Shown here piece by piece: positions 12,151 to 22,790 of a stretch of DNA of 64,000 bases. The translations under genes and the position numbers were made by a program. The DNA lies in NCBI GenBank assembly GCA_004352715.1, contig SCFE01000089.1, positions 400,508-464,507 of the forward strand. Reading direction: 5' to 3'. The notes below the pieces were generated by a model, which was not told where the DNA came from, did not search any database, and worked only from the letters and a program-made list of their open reading frames with translations. Position 1 is the first letter of the stretch, and the number at the start of each line of letters is the position of its first letter. This DNA comes from Hofstenia miamia (taxonomy: Eukaryota > Xenacoelomorpha > Acoela).

Positions 12151-12284
12151 TGGAAACGGTTTCTTTCACTGCTACGCAAATCAAATGTGCTAAGGAAGAA
12201 AGAAAAGTAGTGTGGCCTCTATTAACACCAGTCAACAAATGCGAAATAACTCCTTCATATTCATTATACTTAATCAATATAAAG
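12151..12284 (+). CDS. Candidate internal exon, 44 codons, unidentified
   Basis: The open frame begins E-T-V-S-F-T-A-T-Q-I-K-C-A-K-E-E-R-K and holds V-V-W-P-L-L-T-P-V-N-K-C. It ends at a strong donor, AAAG|GTATGC (12284/12285). Two cysteines and a beta-rich composition resemble the 7828-7924 candidate. The 134-nt exon enters needing one upstream base (as that exon supplies) and leaves at phase 0 (as the 20853 exon needs). Weak point: the acceptor AG at 12149-12150 is preceded seven bases earlier by another AG that would not give an open frame. Confidence 0.3.
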
Positions 12285-12436
12285 GTATGCACAGTCGAGA
12301 AACGGCTTCCTTTTAAGTTTCAATACGCTTTTCAATTTGAAAGGCATGCAAAATGACATTAAAATCGCTTTTTGGGCGCCAGTAACCACCAGGTATTTCC
12401 AGGAACCAAACGCATCAGGATATTGCTTCGATTTCA

Positions 12437-12786
12437 TTTTATCGAGACATTTTAATTTCACTTTCCCTACGGAATCACGTAAATAATTTTGAGCATGGCG
12501 GTCTTTAAAGTCTTGAGTTTGAGTCTTATATGCTCAAATTTCTCTGTAAGAATTATTTTTCAATGTTCTAGAAATTTTTACCTTTTGTGAGAATTTTCGC
12601 ACCTGAGCATGATTGTTAACTTTTAAAATCTCAGAAATTCAGCATAGATAACTTTTATTAAATTAATGCCCATAAAATGTGCGTGTATGACTATCGAAAT
12701 GAGTCAAAATCATTGTTTGGTTGAAGGATTTAAATTATGTTGACAGCTGCTTTATACGCGGATAAAGTGAATTGTTTGAAATGTCT
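12437..12786. repeat. First copy of a 350-bp near-identical duplication
   Basis: The stretch from 'cgagacattttaatttcac' to 'aaatgtctgattaa' reappears at 13477-13826. Differences are a small insertion near the start of the second copy and a 12-bp deletion after 'gagtttgagtc', plus isolated substitutions. That level fits haplotype variants. Confidence 0.85.
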
Positions 12787-13476
12787 GATTAACTTGATTT
12801 GAAATAATTGCAAAATGCACTTTCACAAAATTTTAAAATTCTCTTAACACCTTTAATTAACTTGACACGTAAAGGAAAACGCCTGTCTTCGTTTCATTCT
12901 CAAAGAAATGGCATTCAACAAGACAACATTGTTTCATATTTGTACACAACAAAGTACAAGTATAGCTGTAAATTGGATTGAAGTTTGCGGATTAAATCAT
13001 TATGAAGCAAAAGAATGTTGTTTTCATGTAGGGACCTTCATCAATATTAATTACGCAATAGATGTCTTTTGAAAATTGCATCTATGATTTAATAAAATTT
13101 ACAGTTGCTCTACAACAATTATTTAACTTTTAGTCTTTTACAATCAAATCAAGTGGAATTTATATTTCTTTTGATATATTTAGTTTGTATATTAACCCCT
13201 GAACACCAATTGGGGTCGATTTGACCCACGTGAATTTTAAAAGCTAGGCTGTGTCATTAATTTTGCCTCAAATACGCTGAAACTTCTTGACTTTTATTAA
13301 CTTTTGATGATATTTATATAAACCATAAGTAAATTTCTTTTCATTTTGTTTATCACGTGGTATACGAATTTTAAATTTTTACATATATTCAATCCCATTT
13401 GGTCAAAATGACCCAATTTCATATATATTGCTCAGTATGAATTATTGTCTATTTTAAAATGGTAAAAAATCATTTA

Positions 13477-13826
13477 CCGAGACATTTTAATTTAATCGAA
13501 TTCACTTTCCCTACGGAATCACGTAAATAATTTTGAGCATGGCGGTCTTTAAAGTCTTGAGTTTGAGTCAAATTTCTCTGTAAGAATTATTTTTCACTGT
13601 TCTAGAAATTTTTACCTTTTGTGAGAATTTTCGCACCTGAGCATGATTGTTAGCTTTTAAAATCTCAGAAATTCAGCATAGATAACTTTTATTAAATTAA
13701 TGCCTATAAAATGTGCGTGTATGACTATCGAAATGAGTCAAAATCATTGTTTGGTTGAAGGATTTAAATTATGTTGACAGCTGCTTTATACGCGGATAAA
13801 GTGAATTGTTTGAAATGTCTGATTAA
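13477..13826. repeat. Second copy of the 350-bp duplication, ending at a single N
   Basis: See the copy at 12437-12786. This copy stops exactly at the N at 13827, after which the sequence is unrelated. That suggests an unmerged contig overlap rather than a biological duplication. Confidence 0.8.
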
Positions 13827-13860
13827 NACTTCAAGAAAACTAGCATTGGGGACCGATATA

Positions 13861-14960
13861 TTATGAACAATTCATGCAAAGTGGCTTCTCACGTGATTTA
13901 CAACGCTCAACTGTCTTTTTCATTTTACACGTTTGACACCTAGATCTAAAGCCCGGCTTCATCGGCATAGTTTCCATGTGAATCTTTATGTGGCCTCCAC
14001 AAATTTCAACCCTGAGCATTTTCAAGAACTGTCTTCTCGTGATCTTTGGGTTAGCATCAATATGAGACCATATAGTGAAGCAGTTATCTGCACTTACGTT
14101 TACCATATGTTGAAATATGCAGCTTGGCCCAAATAATGTTCGTTTTCTTGATGTATATGCCGCGAACATTTGGTACAAATGATCAAATCCCCCTTTTTCA
14201 TTATTATTGCTCAAAACAATTTCTGGTTTCTGAGTCTTCTCATCAAAGGTTGCCCGTGCATGCTCACTTGAAATGCGAAATAATTGCTTGATCTTTTTTG
14301 GTGAATAGCAAATGGTAATAGCTTCTTTATTATATCCAAATAGGGTGCAACATTCACTGGGTGTTTCGCATTGTTCCAATATATCCCAGATTCCTTTCTT
14401 TGAGTTTTTGCAGGAGAGATAATGATGAAAATAATTTCCATAACAACTGATCTACCAGCACCCAAGTTATTTTTCAACTCCATAACAACTTTCTCTCCTA
14501 AACCAATAGCACGCATGTTACTGGTTTCAGGATCGATTCGCAGGTTAGCCGCGCCCGAAGACAGTATCCTGTACAAGCATCAGAAAGATTCCATAATTTT
14601 AACTTATATCTACAAGCAGGCTTAACACTTTGACTACGCACCACGAGTATACTCGCGATAACCGTTTGTTCTCTGCGTACGTTCCGCGAGTCCTATCGAG
14701 GTGGCGAAACATTGACATATGATATGCCCAAATCCATCAACACACAAGATTATGATAAAAATAAAACCACCCCAAAGCCTACGTATCCAGGCCATTTCAG
14801 TTAGTGCTGAGCACACCCACTGGGAACATTGGGGGAACAGGGGAACGTAGTCAAAGTGTTAATGGCAAGTAGTGGTGAAAACTGCATCGACCATGGACTG
14901 GAGCAAAGGTTTCATCAACTGTTACAACAATGAAAGGTAGTGAAGAGTCTGTTCTCACAT
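13861..14960 (-). pseudogene. piggyBac transposase, interrupted and frameshifted
   Basis: Read on the minus strand, the family's blocks appear in order. V-T-V-D-E-T-F-A-P-V-H-G-R-C-S-F-H-H-Y-L-P (about 14865-14930) is the DE...GRC.F..Y.P box. After the nested insert comes Y-K-L-K-L-W-N-L-S-D-A-C-T-G-Y (about 14575-14615), then L-G-E-K-V-V-M-E-L, G-A-G-R-S-V-V-M-E-I-I-F (about 14430-14510), where the conserved D-N of 'DNFFTS' is altered to E-I. A long open segment at 13861-14379 (172 codons) carries K-P-E-I-V-L-S-N-N-N-E-K-G-G-F-D-H-L-Y-Q and the C-terminal cysteine cluster C-Q-T-C-K-M-K-K-T...R-C...C-M-N-C. Frame changes between segments and the altered active-site block make it inactive. Confidence 0.85.
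14622..14862. mobile_element. TTAA-flanked MITE nested in the piggyBac transposase
   Basis: A 233-bp insert (14626-14858) has perfect 17-nt inverted ends when the TTAA is included: TTAACACTTTGACTACG at the left and its exact complement at the right. TTAA lies at both borders (14622-14625 and 14859-14862). It splits the host transposase between its GRC.F..YLP box and its K.W..SDA.TGY box. It carries no transposase, so a different TTAA-specific (piggyBac-type) enzyme presumably moved it. Confidence 0.88.
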
Positions 14961-15708
14961 ATCAAATATATTGGTAATTGGATAAATTTTGAAGATCCAC
15001 ATTTATTACGTTTTGCAACCAGATCTAAGCGTAGATAAAGATTGCGATATCATTTGATTTCAAGTTGCTGCTGTTTCGAGTATTCAAAAATCCTGTCTAT
15101 AATAAAATTCAGGTTCTCACTCGCAATCATGCGACTTACGTAAATCAAAATCAGCTATTCTCAAAATTGACATACAGGCTTTGTGCATTAGAATATTGCA
15201 GAGCCTAATTTCCCATGACAAGGGATTAGTAATTTGTAAGTGGAAATCATGATAAATATGAAATCAATGTTTGCATTCCTAGGTAAACTTATTTAAATGC
15301 ATTTGTATTCAACAATTCATTCATGGGTCAAATCGACCCACATGGGCGTCAACGTCATTATTTTTCATTGGTGTTCAAAGGTTAAACACAATACATGCAT
15401 TTATGAATTACTATTGCATAAGTTAAGCGAAATAGAATTATGCCACCAGCGTGAATTGTAAGCGTAACAGATTTATAAGTCCATAGCAAATGCATGTTTA
15501 CAAAGTCAGTGCAGTTATTGAAGTAATACATTAAATACTATTTGATCCGCTTTTATGTTTTGTTGTGGACACAAAATAGTGAATCGAGACTTTAATTATT
15601 ATTCCTGTCAACAAATGTTATGCAACCAGATTTAAGTTTATGTATAAAAACTATATAAAATGCAAAGAATAATAAAATCCAACAAAATGTTTACATTCAA
15701 TAAACGTT

Positions 15709-16207
15709 TTAACCCAGTTCATACTAGACCTACTCAAATCCTTTACAATCGCTAATTCTCAGTTATGGTACTTTTTGAAAGCGTATTAAGAGAATTTTAC
15801 GTGCAATAAATCTTTTGAAGTGTTATCTTATGATTTTTCGTATGGTCCCCATTTGGGGACATTGGTATGAACTGTTAGCAAAATGTTAAAAACTTGAATT
15901 TTTTGCAATCACACAATGAATGTGCTATGTAAGGAGGTCAAATCTATGTTGAAGTCAGTGGTGCAGAAGTAAATATAAATTGAGAGGCGTACCTTAGGTA
16001 ACATCAAAAAATGTGGAAAAAATTGGTTCACTAACAGACGTAACAAAAAATGCCAAATAACAGTAAAACCAATGCTGAAACCGCAAAGCATTAAAAATAC
16101 CATAGATTTAGACAATCAATAAATAAATTAGGGTGAAATTAAAAACAAGCATCCGGCATACATCAAATACATGGTCCCTTTTGAGGACTTTAGCATGAAA
16201 TGGGTAA
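15709..16207. mobile_element. Possible decayed TTAA-type MITE cluster
   Basis: Three related ends occur here: TTAACCCAGTTCATACTAG at 15709; the reverse complement of 15842-15877, containing AACAGTTCATACCAATGTCC then a GGGGACCAT palindrome; and the reverse complement of 16171-16207, reading ACCCATTTCATGCTAAAGTC then GGGACCAT. They look like the left and right ends of one or two TTAA-type MITEs, but only the first retains a TTAA. A 68-codon minus-strand open stretch inside (15909-16115) has no recognisable product. Confidence 0.4.
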
Positions 16208-17451
16208 ATGCAAAAATCAGACTATCGCAGATAATGTCACAGAAGCAAAAATTAAATTAAGTAGTATTCGATGACATTATTTCCAAGATGTGGAAAACAA
16301 AAAAATCATTAACATTTCAAAATTTTGCTTGTCATATTAAAGGGCTGTCGTGTAGTTTGTTATATACGAACTCCAGTATGTTTGCATGTGATTATTCATA
16401 CATCACGTTGTTGTTTTCGTTGGATGACATAGCCTTATTCTAATTATTGTATATTTCATACATTTTTGAGAACGTACTCTGCATAATAATTAATATTTTA
16501 TTACTTTTAGTTTGTCATCAGCCAATCAATGCTATTCCAAGTTTATGGCATTCTGTAAAGCAATCATTTAGAATACGTGTTTACATGTTATTAAATAATT
16601 GAGTTCGTGTAATTCAGTAAGTGAACTATGTTGTTGTGCGATCGGCAGATGAATACTAATTCCAGGAAATAACCAAATTGCCAAAAATTGATGAGAAATT
16701 TGTATTTAAGTCTACGACATGTCTAGCGCAATTGACAAATATTTAATCAATATTAACGCTGGCTATTGAGTTAATCAATAATTAATGTCCAACTCATTTT
16801 GGACCAAATTTATTGTCAATTATTGAATTTGTAAAATTAGAGTAATGATTTCCTTGTTTGATAGTGAAGTGGATTGAGAAATAGCATACAATTTGGTCGT
16901 CATTTTCTACATTGCATTTCATGGAAGCTTAACTTTCAAAAACCTGCCATTAAATCTGATTAGGTAAATTAGATGCTGGATAATTCCAGTTCAAAATTGT
17001 CCGCATTTTGTACAAATATCTGAAGTTGAATTATAATAAAAAGGACGTCATATGAGAGATAACTAAGATATTTCGGTAGATGTTAAGCAATGTTGTTAAC
17101 ACTAATGAGTGACTTATTTAAAATATTCAATCCAAGTGTTAGTTTACAAAATGAGTTAACGTTATTTAATTCTGGTGAATTAATTGTGTTGTGTTTTTGT
17201 GTCGAGAAACTAGTCGGATAATCAACTTTTTGGCAAATAATTTTGAGTGGAAAATCCTAGAGGCACAGAATCCCCCGCACAGAGGCGGATTTGTTTGCCT
17301 AAGGAAATTTAAAAAATGCGCTAAGTGATGCGCCAAAATTTCCAACTGATGGAGCTAGAAAAAAGAACTAAGCACACCACAAATAAATTAAATGGTGTCT
17401 TACACCCTCTATACTAGCGCTTTTCTTTTGGTGTCAATACCCCCCCCCCCC
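16208..17451. other. No gene recognised
   Basis: AT-rich DNA, probable intron or intergenic. It ends in a run of C (17439-17451) at the edge of the N gap. Confidence 0.5.
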
Positions 17452-17553
17452 NNNNNNNNNNNNNNNNNNNNNNNNNNNNNNNNNNNNNNNNNNNNNNNNN
17501 NNNNNNNNNNNNNNNNNNNNNNNNNNNNNNNNNNNNNNNNNNNNNNNNNNNNN
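17452..17553. other. Assembly gap (about 100 N) inside a poly-C run
   Basis: The Ns are flanked on the left by about 13 C and on the right by 10 C. A long homopolymer probably stopped sequencing or assembly here. The apparent reading frame across it is meaningless. Confidence 0.97.
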
Positions 17554-17569
17554 CCCCCCCCCCATAGAG

Positions 17570-17994
17570 TAGAGCTGGGCGCCAGCCGGCTGATACGCCG
17601 CCGACATGTTTTAGGTCAGCCAGCCGCCAGAAAATTTAGACGGCTGAGCCGATTGTTAACTAATAGTACATCAAGACAAACGAAATGTGTCATAAAAAGG
17701 AAACCGCATTTAATGTCCTTGATGTGGTAGTGACGTTTAACATTGGTTAGGTTATGTTTTATTAATCAGATTGTCTGTAAGCGCATGATGAGCCTTTTTG
17801 CAGATATATAGTTTCACAATACCTCTTGCATCATATACCGTTTTTATAGGGCTATAGGCCTTATAGGGTTTCTATATGGAATATTATACAGTCTAATCCA
17901 GTTCTATAGATGTCGCTCAGCCGGCTGCGCATCCGCCGACCTTGTGGGGTCTAACCCGCCAATATTAGTCGGCATACGGCGGTGCTCATCTCTA
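17570..17994. mobile_element. hAT-like MITE with exact 8-bp target duplication
   Basis: A 425-bp insert. The left end reads TAGAGCTGGGCGCC and the reverse complement of the right end reads TAGAGATGAGCACCGCC. It is flanked on both sides by the identical octamer CCATAGAG (17562-17569 and 17995-18002). GC-rich 'gccggctg' and 'cgccgac' blocks occur near both ends in inverted order. The TAGAG(A/C)TG start and 8-bp duplication fit the hAT superfamily. No transposase is encoded. Confidence 0.82.
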
Positions 17995-18002
17995 CCATAG
18001 AG

Positions 18003-18915
18003 GGGGATGTATAGTTCATAAAAAATGCAGCTTCCAGAAAATTTAGTTTGTGTCTGATCCGGATTTTTCGCAAAAATTGCTGACATTTTTCTGAATACGT
18101 TTCGAAATCAAGTATATTTATATACCCTTGTGATTACGTTGACAGTGTCCCAGCTGATTCCTTTCTTGCATTTGCGTCAAAATTTTACCTGTAACCTTGA
18201 TACAAAATTTTGGGTAAAATTCTGCGTAGCATTTGAACGTTTATCCTCCAAAAGTGTATTTGCAATAATCTCTACGAATGCGTTTTTCAATTTTTGCTTG
18301 TATATACAAGTTTAATAGTCGGAATGCCTTCTACGCCAGCATTCGAGGTAAATGACAAAAAATGGATTTCAAGATAATGATAGCAGTGGCAGATTTATTT
18401 CTACAAAGTTTTGCTCAAGGAATCGATTATAGTACTTGGTGTTTTCTGTCCAGTAAATGTACAACATTTGGATTTGGTTCAGGAGTTCAGCAGCAATAGG
18501 TGATCAAATTTAAAAAGTCGAAAATGTTTAAAATGGAAATTGGCAAAAATGGGCTTTTTGTGGAAAGCCACTTTTTTGCAAATCTTACTCATTTTCAAAG
18601 CACTTTATGTTAATGCAATAAAAATTGCACTTTTTGAAAAAAAAGTGCACAAATTTCCCAATTTCACCCCACTATAAATGACTACGTCATTTCTTTGATG
18701 AACTTATTGAAACTCTAGATTCATATCATAAGTTTTATTCAATACATTAATGGAAATATATTGTACTATACAATATTCGTAAATATATTTGAAAGAGATT
18801 GACGATTTTATTTTCGTTGATTCACAAAAAGGAGTTGCAATTGAGCTAGGTCGGCGCCGGCCTATTTTGTATGAGCTGTTTTTGAGCCGTTGTTCATAAT
18901 TTCTTTGCCCTTAAG
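18003..18915. other. No gene recognised
   Basis: No coding or repeat structure that I can support. Confidence 0.5.
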
Positions 18916-19338
18916 TTAGACTTCTGCTATCTGTTTCATATTCTTTTGGTTTTGGCCTGCTATTAGTGAAATTGTGATTATTGCATTTATTTTGTATGAG
19001 CCTAATAAGAAAATCGAGCTGATCTCAATTAATAGTAAGAAAGTCGTATTTTCCAATGACGACAGAAACTTTCCCATGCTCATAACCCTAAATGCAAATG
19101 AATTAGTAAAATTGCAATTAATCGCATTAGCTATTTTCCATTCGCTTGCTTGTCTGAATACGTCTTTGATGAAAACGTTATTGAGTTGTTTGTTGAAGGT
19201 CACCATATTGCTATTAGCATGAACGAATTCTAGCTTCACTACATCGACAAAAACTACTAATGTGCTACTAGACTGTACATTCGTTTTTAACTGGGATTCG
19301 CTTGGAGATCGTCGTTTGTAAATTCTTTCATAAAACAT
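18916..19338 (-). CDS. Unassigned ORF (140 codons), opposing an exon-like plus-strand frame
   Basis: The minus strand is open for 140 codons with protein-like composition; landmarks are S-S-S-T-L-V-V-F-V-D-V-V-K-L-E-F and D-V-F-R-Q-A-S-E-W-K-I. It has two moderately hydrophobic segments near the C-terminal half. The plus strand of the same interval is also exon-like: an acceptor GGCCTGCTATTAG ends at 18966, an open frame (I-L-Y-E-P-N-K-K-I-E-L-I-S-I-N) runs to a donor AAG|GTCACC at 19198, entering at phase 2 and leaving at phase 0, which would fit the 20853-21066 exon. At most one strand is likely real. No family recognised. Confidence 0.28.
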   Translation of the reverse strand: MFYERIYKRRSPSESQLKTNVQSSSTLVVFVDVVKLEFVHANSNMVTFNKQLNNVFIKDVFRQASEWKIANAINCNFTNSFAFRVMSMGKFLSSLENTTFLLLIEISSIFLLGSYKINAIITISLIAGQNQKNMKQIAEV

Positions 19339-19339
19339 C

Positions 19340-20026
19340 TACATACAAGAAACTAAGTAATTCACACATAACTTTCGCAATATGCTGCGGCGGTTTAAAC
19401 TATTTCGCTAAGTCAGCAAATATTTCTTGATGTGTAGACCAACTCTCTATAATGCCGGTCACATTTGTTTAAGTTATAGTTTTTTTCAATTATTTTGTTT
19501 CTGAAAATATGTATGTAATATAAATGATTTAAGAACTTCATTTCATTGTCTGAGTGAAAATATATTCAGATTTATATAATGCCATGCTTTTGCTTGTAAA
19601 TATAATTAAAATTCAAATGAATTACTGTTTGTTTTTTGCAATGTAAATGACTGGATACAAATATTCTCTGTGTACCATTCGGGGTCTAACGTTTTACCAG
19701 CATTTACATTCTAATTCTTTCAATGACAAATACTATCAGATACCGAGGTATTAACATTGATAGTGAGACTTTCATGTAGGAAGGCGGAGGTTAAAAGAGA
19801 GAAATAAATTTTGTTACAAAACGTTTTATACGTTATTTATTTGGTGTGGATGTTGAATACATTGTTCAAATAATCACTGCTTGAAATGTATTTGTTCAAA
19901 AATTCTATGCTCTTAACGACATTATAAAAATCAACTTGATTTTGCCAATGTGTTTCCAATGAAAACACATTAGTGTAACACAATTTTGAAAAACATGTAT
20001 TTTATATGAATGCATATACGCACACC
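19340..20026. other. No gene recognised
   Basis: Nothing supported before the compound microsatellite. Confidence 0.5.
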
Positions 20027-20046
20027 ATATATATATATATATATAT

Positions 20047-20102
<56 letters not shown>
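20027..20102. repeat. Compound microsatellite (AT)n-(GATA)n
   Basis: About eleven AT units run directly into about thirteen GATA units. Confidence 0.97.
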
Positions 20103-20189
20103 ATAAACATTCTATATAAAATGTACGTTTTTGAAAAAATAATTTAAAATACCCATGATGTGAAACAGATTTGTCAACTAAGCGACACT

Positions 20190-20480
20190 TTTAAACTCGG
20201 CTCGTTTCGAATTTGTATATTTTCGACTAGGCTCGGCTCGGTTCGTCAAATAGAACTTTCCAATGAAGCTCGTTTTGACTCGCTAGGTTATCTTAATCAT
20301 TTAATAAATAATAATATAAAAATCATATATTGAAAGAAACAATAAGAAATTTTGTAGGATCAAATTATAGCGTTCAAATTATGGGGCCTAGAATGTAGGA
20401 ATTTTGCTTGAATGTTAAAAACAACAATAAAATAGTTATATTTAATAAAGACTCGTTTTGGGGTCGTTGTTCGTCCAGTG
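20190..20480 (-). repeat. Decayed member of the 'CTCGGCTCG' repeat family
   Basis: Contains 'aactcggctcgttt', 'aggctcggctcggttcg' and 'aagctcgttttgactcg', matching in opposite orientation the spaced 'gagccga' blocks of the element at 31999-32317. The far end has 'gactcgttttggggtcg'. It is too eroded to define ends. Confidence 0.45.
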
Positions 20481-20852
20481 CAAAAGAGTTGCATCCGAGT
20501 CTATGAGTCACCTGGTCATTGTTTTTTTAGAAGTAAATTACACAAATGCCATGTGTGGCTTAAATATTTTTTATTGTTTCAGAAGTTTTTTTATTTTATT
20601 TTCGTCTTTTCTGCCTGCAAATCCACTTTGTTAATTTCATTTCGAATATTTGAGGCAATGTATTTGTAAATCCGAAATATAATAGGATTTACGAAAACTT
20701 CTATATCAAAAACATCTGTTGAGAAACTTTAACATTATATTCTACAATAGAAGAATTCAACTAAGAAATGCATTTCATACAAAAAGTTAGCTGGGATTGC
20801 GAAAATGAACTAGTTTGCTATCCTTAATCATTTTTGTCAACTTTCTTTCCAG

Positions 20853-21066
20853 CTTGTAAAGTACGAGATTAACTATAGTTATCCCCTTCGAAAAATCCTG
20901 TGCAGCTTCTGTTTGACACAGCTGGGAAATCTCGATTTCAGTAACACCCATCTGGATTTTCTGAATGTCACGTTGGTTGCAGTTCGACTGGTATTTGAAG
21001 CCAACAGTATATTGATTAGAACCTTGATTTTTGGCGCTATGTCTTCAATCGTCAGTTGCAAAATTT
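20853..21066 (+). CDS. Candidate internal exon, 71 codons, possible stem exon of the GT54-like gene
   Basis: Strong splice signals: the acceptor CAACTTTCTTTCCAG ends at 20852 and the donor GTAAGC begins at 21067. The frame L-V-K-Y-E-I-N-Y-S-Y-P-L-R-K stays open for all 71 codons, with L-D-F-S-N-T-H-L-D-F-L-N-V-T-L in the middle. The 214-nt exon enters at phase 0 and exits with one base. That is exactly what the terminal exon at 30167 requires, leaving an intron of about 9.1 kb. The minus strand is also open here, which weakens the case. The residues do not let me name a domain. Confidence 0.38.
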
Positions 21067-21844
21067 GTAAGCATCTGTGTTTTGTGAGTGTAAGGAAACA
21101 TGTTATGATACTGATTATATTCGTAAATGAATTAAACCTTTCAAATGTTCATTTAAAATTAACGTTGTCATTACCATATGTGAGAAATTCGCATTAAAAT
21201 TTACGCATTGAGAAATTTATTCAAAATTCGTTTTCAATTACAAATCACTCTCGTAGAAGTTCTTTAAGAATTTTTTACAAAGTTAATAAGCTCTCTACTT
21301 TGATGGATTTATCTACAATCCATCTTCAGTACCAAGAATGCTTTGATGAATTATTTAAATCAATTTTAGATTTCTTCTTAGAGAGCCTCCCTAATGTAAC
21401 CTGTTTTTCATTGTTATGCGCGCGTCTTTGTTTCTTAAGACATTCTTTGTTTACGCCTGTGAAATATTGATTCCATTTTTCAGCAGGTGATGGCATCTTT
21501 TATCAAAAAAACTACCTACCTACAATAAATGTGACACTGGGTCTATGCATTTATATTGTTAGAAAGTGCATGTTTTAGTATTTTTTATTCGAGTGAATGA
21601 AAGAAATATGCTTTAAATATTAGAATAAAAGAAAATTAAAATTAGGTATTATTAATGTGAATCGAAGCTGAGAAGAGTTTGTACCCAATTTCTTATATTT
21701 GCTTTAGAATATGTGGGCTACTACCGGGCTAGCCACTCGGACTTCTCTCCAGTTTTTACAGAGTACAATTGTGTATTTGTGGTGAGCTTTCTTTTATTGC
21801 CTCCTAATGTAGTCTGAACGCCTAGGGAACAGTTCTGTTTTTTT
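21067..21844. other. No gene recognised; probable intron
   Basis: Sequence between the exon candidate and the duplicated block, with no supported feature. Confidence 0.45.
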
Positions 21845-22782
21845 GTCACCCGAGAAAATGACCCAACTCCAATACTCGCTGGTACTATTTTTTAAAACGC
21901 CTATCTGAACCGAAGATTTTTTCGTTTAGACATCCGAGTGATACTTTTTGATAGAGAAAATATTGCCTTATCTCTCTAGATAGATTTGTGAGGACGTCGT
22001 TTTCGAAAGCACTAACATTGGTCCATCTCTCTCAAATATAATTAAATGTATAATGCGTTCAACTGTACTTCACGATATTAAGGCCTGTTAAATGAAACAG
22101 ACAATTAGTTGCTGTTGCTTTTTTAGAACAACAACGATACTGAAACCACTGTATTTTACACAGCAGTGTGTGACACAATAAAATAACATTAATATTAATC
22201 AAAGTAAATTCTTATTTTATGGCCTACCAATAAGTTAATAATAAACGGTAAGTGTGAACTATATATAGTGTACAAATGAGCTTAGTTAGCTAGGCTCCTG
22301 GTGAAAAAACCGTAATTGTATATTCATAGTAACATGTTGAAAGGTTGCGAAGTAGTTATTCTTAAAAAATCGAAGATTAATTTCGTGATAATATTTGAAG
22401 TTATTAATATAATTTTATGTGTTTTGAAGGTCATTGAAGGTGGCTTGTTAAATGCTGTTATCAAGGCTTAAATATGGACATTTTTAGTACCCAATTATAC
22501 ACTTAACATTTTATTTAACCTTAGACCTTAAAAATAATCCTTAATCAGTCACTGTTTATCTATTGCAGATTTGTTTGTGATTTAATTATGATTCGCTCTC
22601 CTGAAGTCAAATTTCACTCCATCTTAGCATAGCTGCTTACTAATTCAATAAAACATAAAAACATAAAGTAATTTATGATGAATGTTATTTAACGTGAAAC
22701 AGCTGCAGTGTGAAATCGTTCCATTTTTCTTCTCATAAAACCAGTGAATGTTATGAGATTGCAGTGTGCCACTTTTGTTTTT
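21845..22782. repeat. First copy of a 938-bp direct duplication
   Basis: From 'gtcacccgagaaaatgaccc' to 'gtgccacttttgttttt' the sequence is repeated with a constant offset of 946 bases at 22791-23728. I saw no mismatch on line-by-line reading. The copies are separated by a short T run containing a single N at 22783. Confidence 0.95.
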
Positions 22783-22790
22783 NTTTTTTT

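Larger units (their letters stand above)
13192..15385 (-). mobile_element. piggyBac element with TTAA target-site duplication
   Basis: The two ends are TTAA-bounded inverted repeats. The left end (13192) reads TTAA-CCCCTGAACACCAAT. The reverse complement of the right end (15385) reads TTAA-CCTTTGAACACCAAT, matching at 13 of 15 positions inside the TTAA. Subterminal palindromes GGGTCGATTTGACCC (left) and GGGTCAAATCGACCC (right) lie just inside. A TTAA duplication defines piggyBac integration. The element encloses a broken piggyBac transposase and a second TTAA-flanked insert (14622-14862). The segment 13477-13827 inside it duplicates outside flank and ends at a single N, so the internal structure near 13480-13830 is doubtful. 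Confidence 0.85.

Noticed and set aside
17392-17730. 112-codon plus-strand open frame
   Set aside because: It runs through about 100 N and two poly-C runs into a hAT-like MITE; the frame is an artefact.
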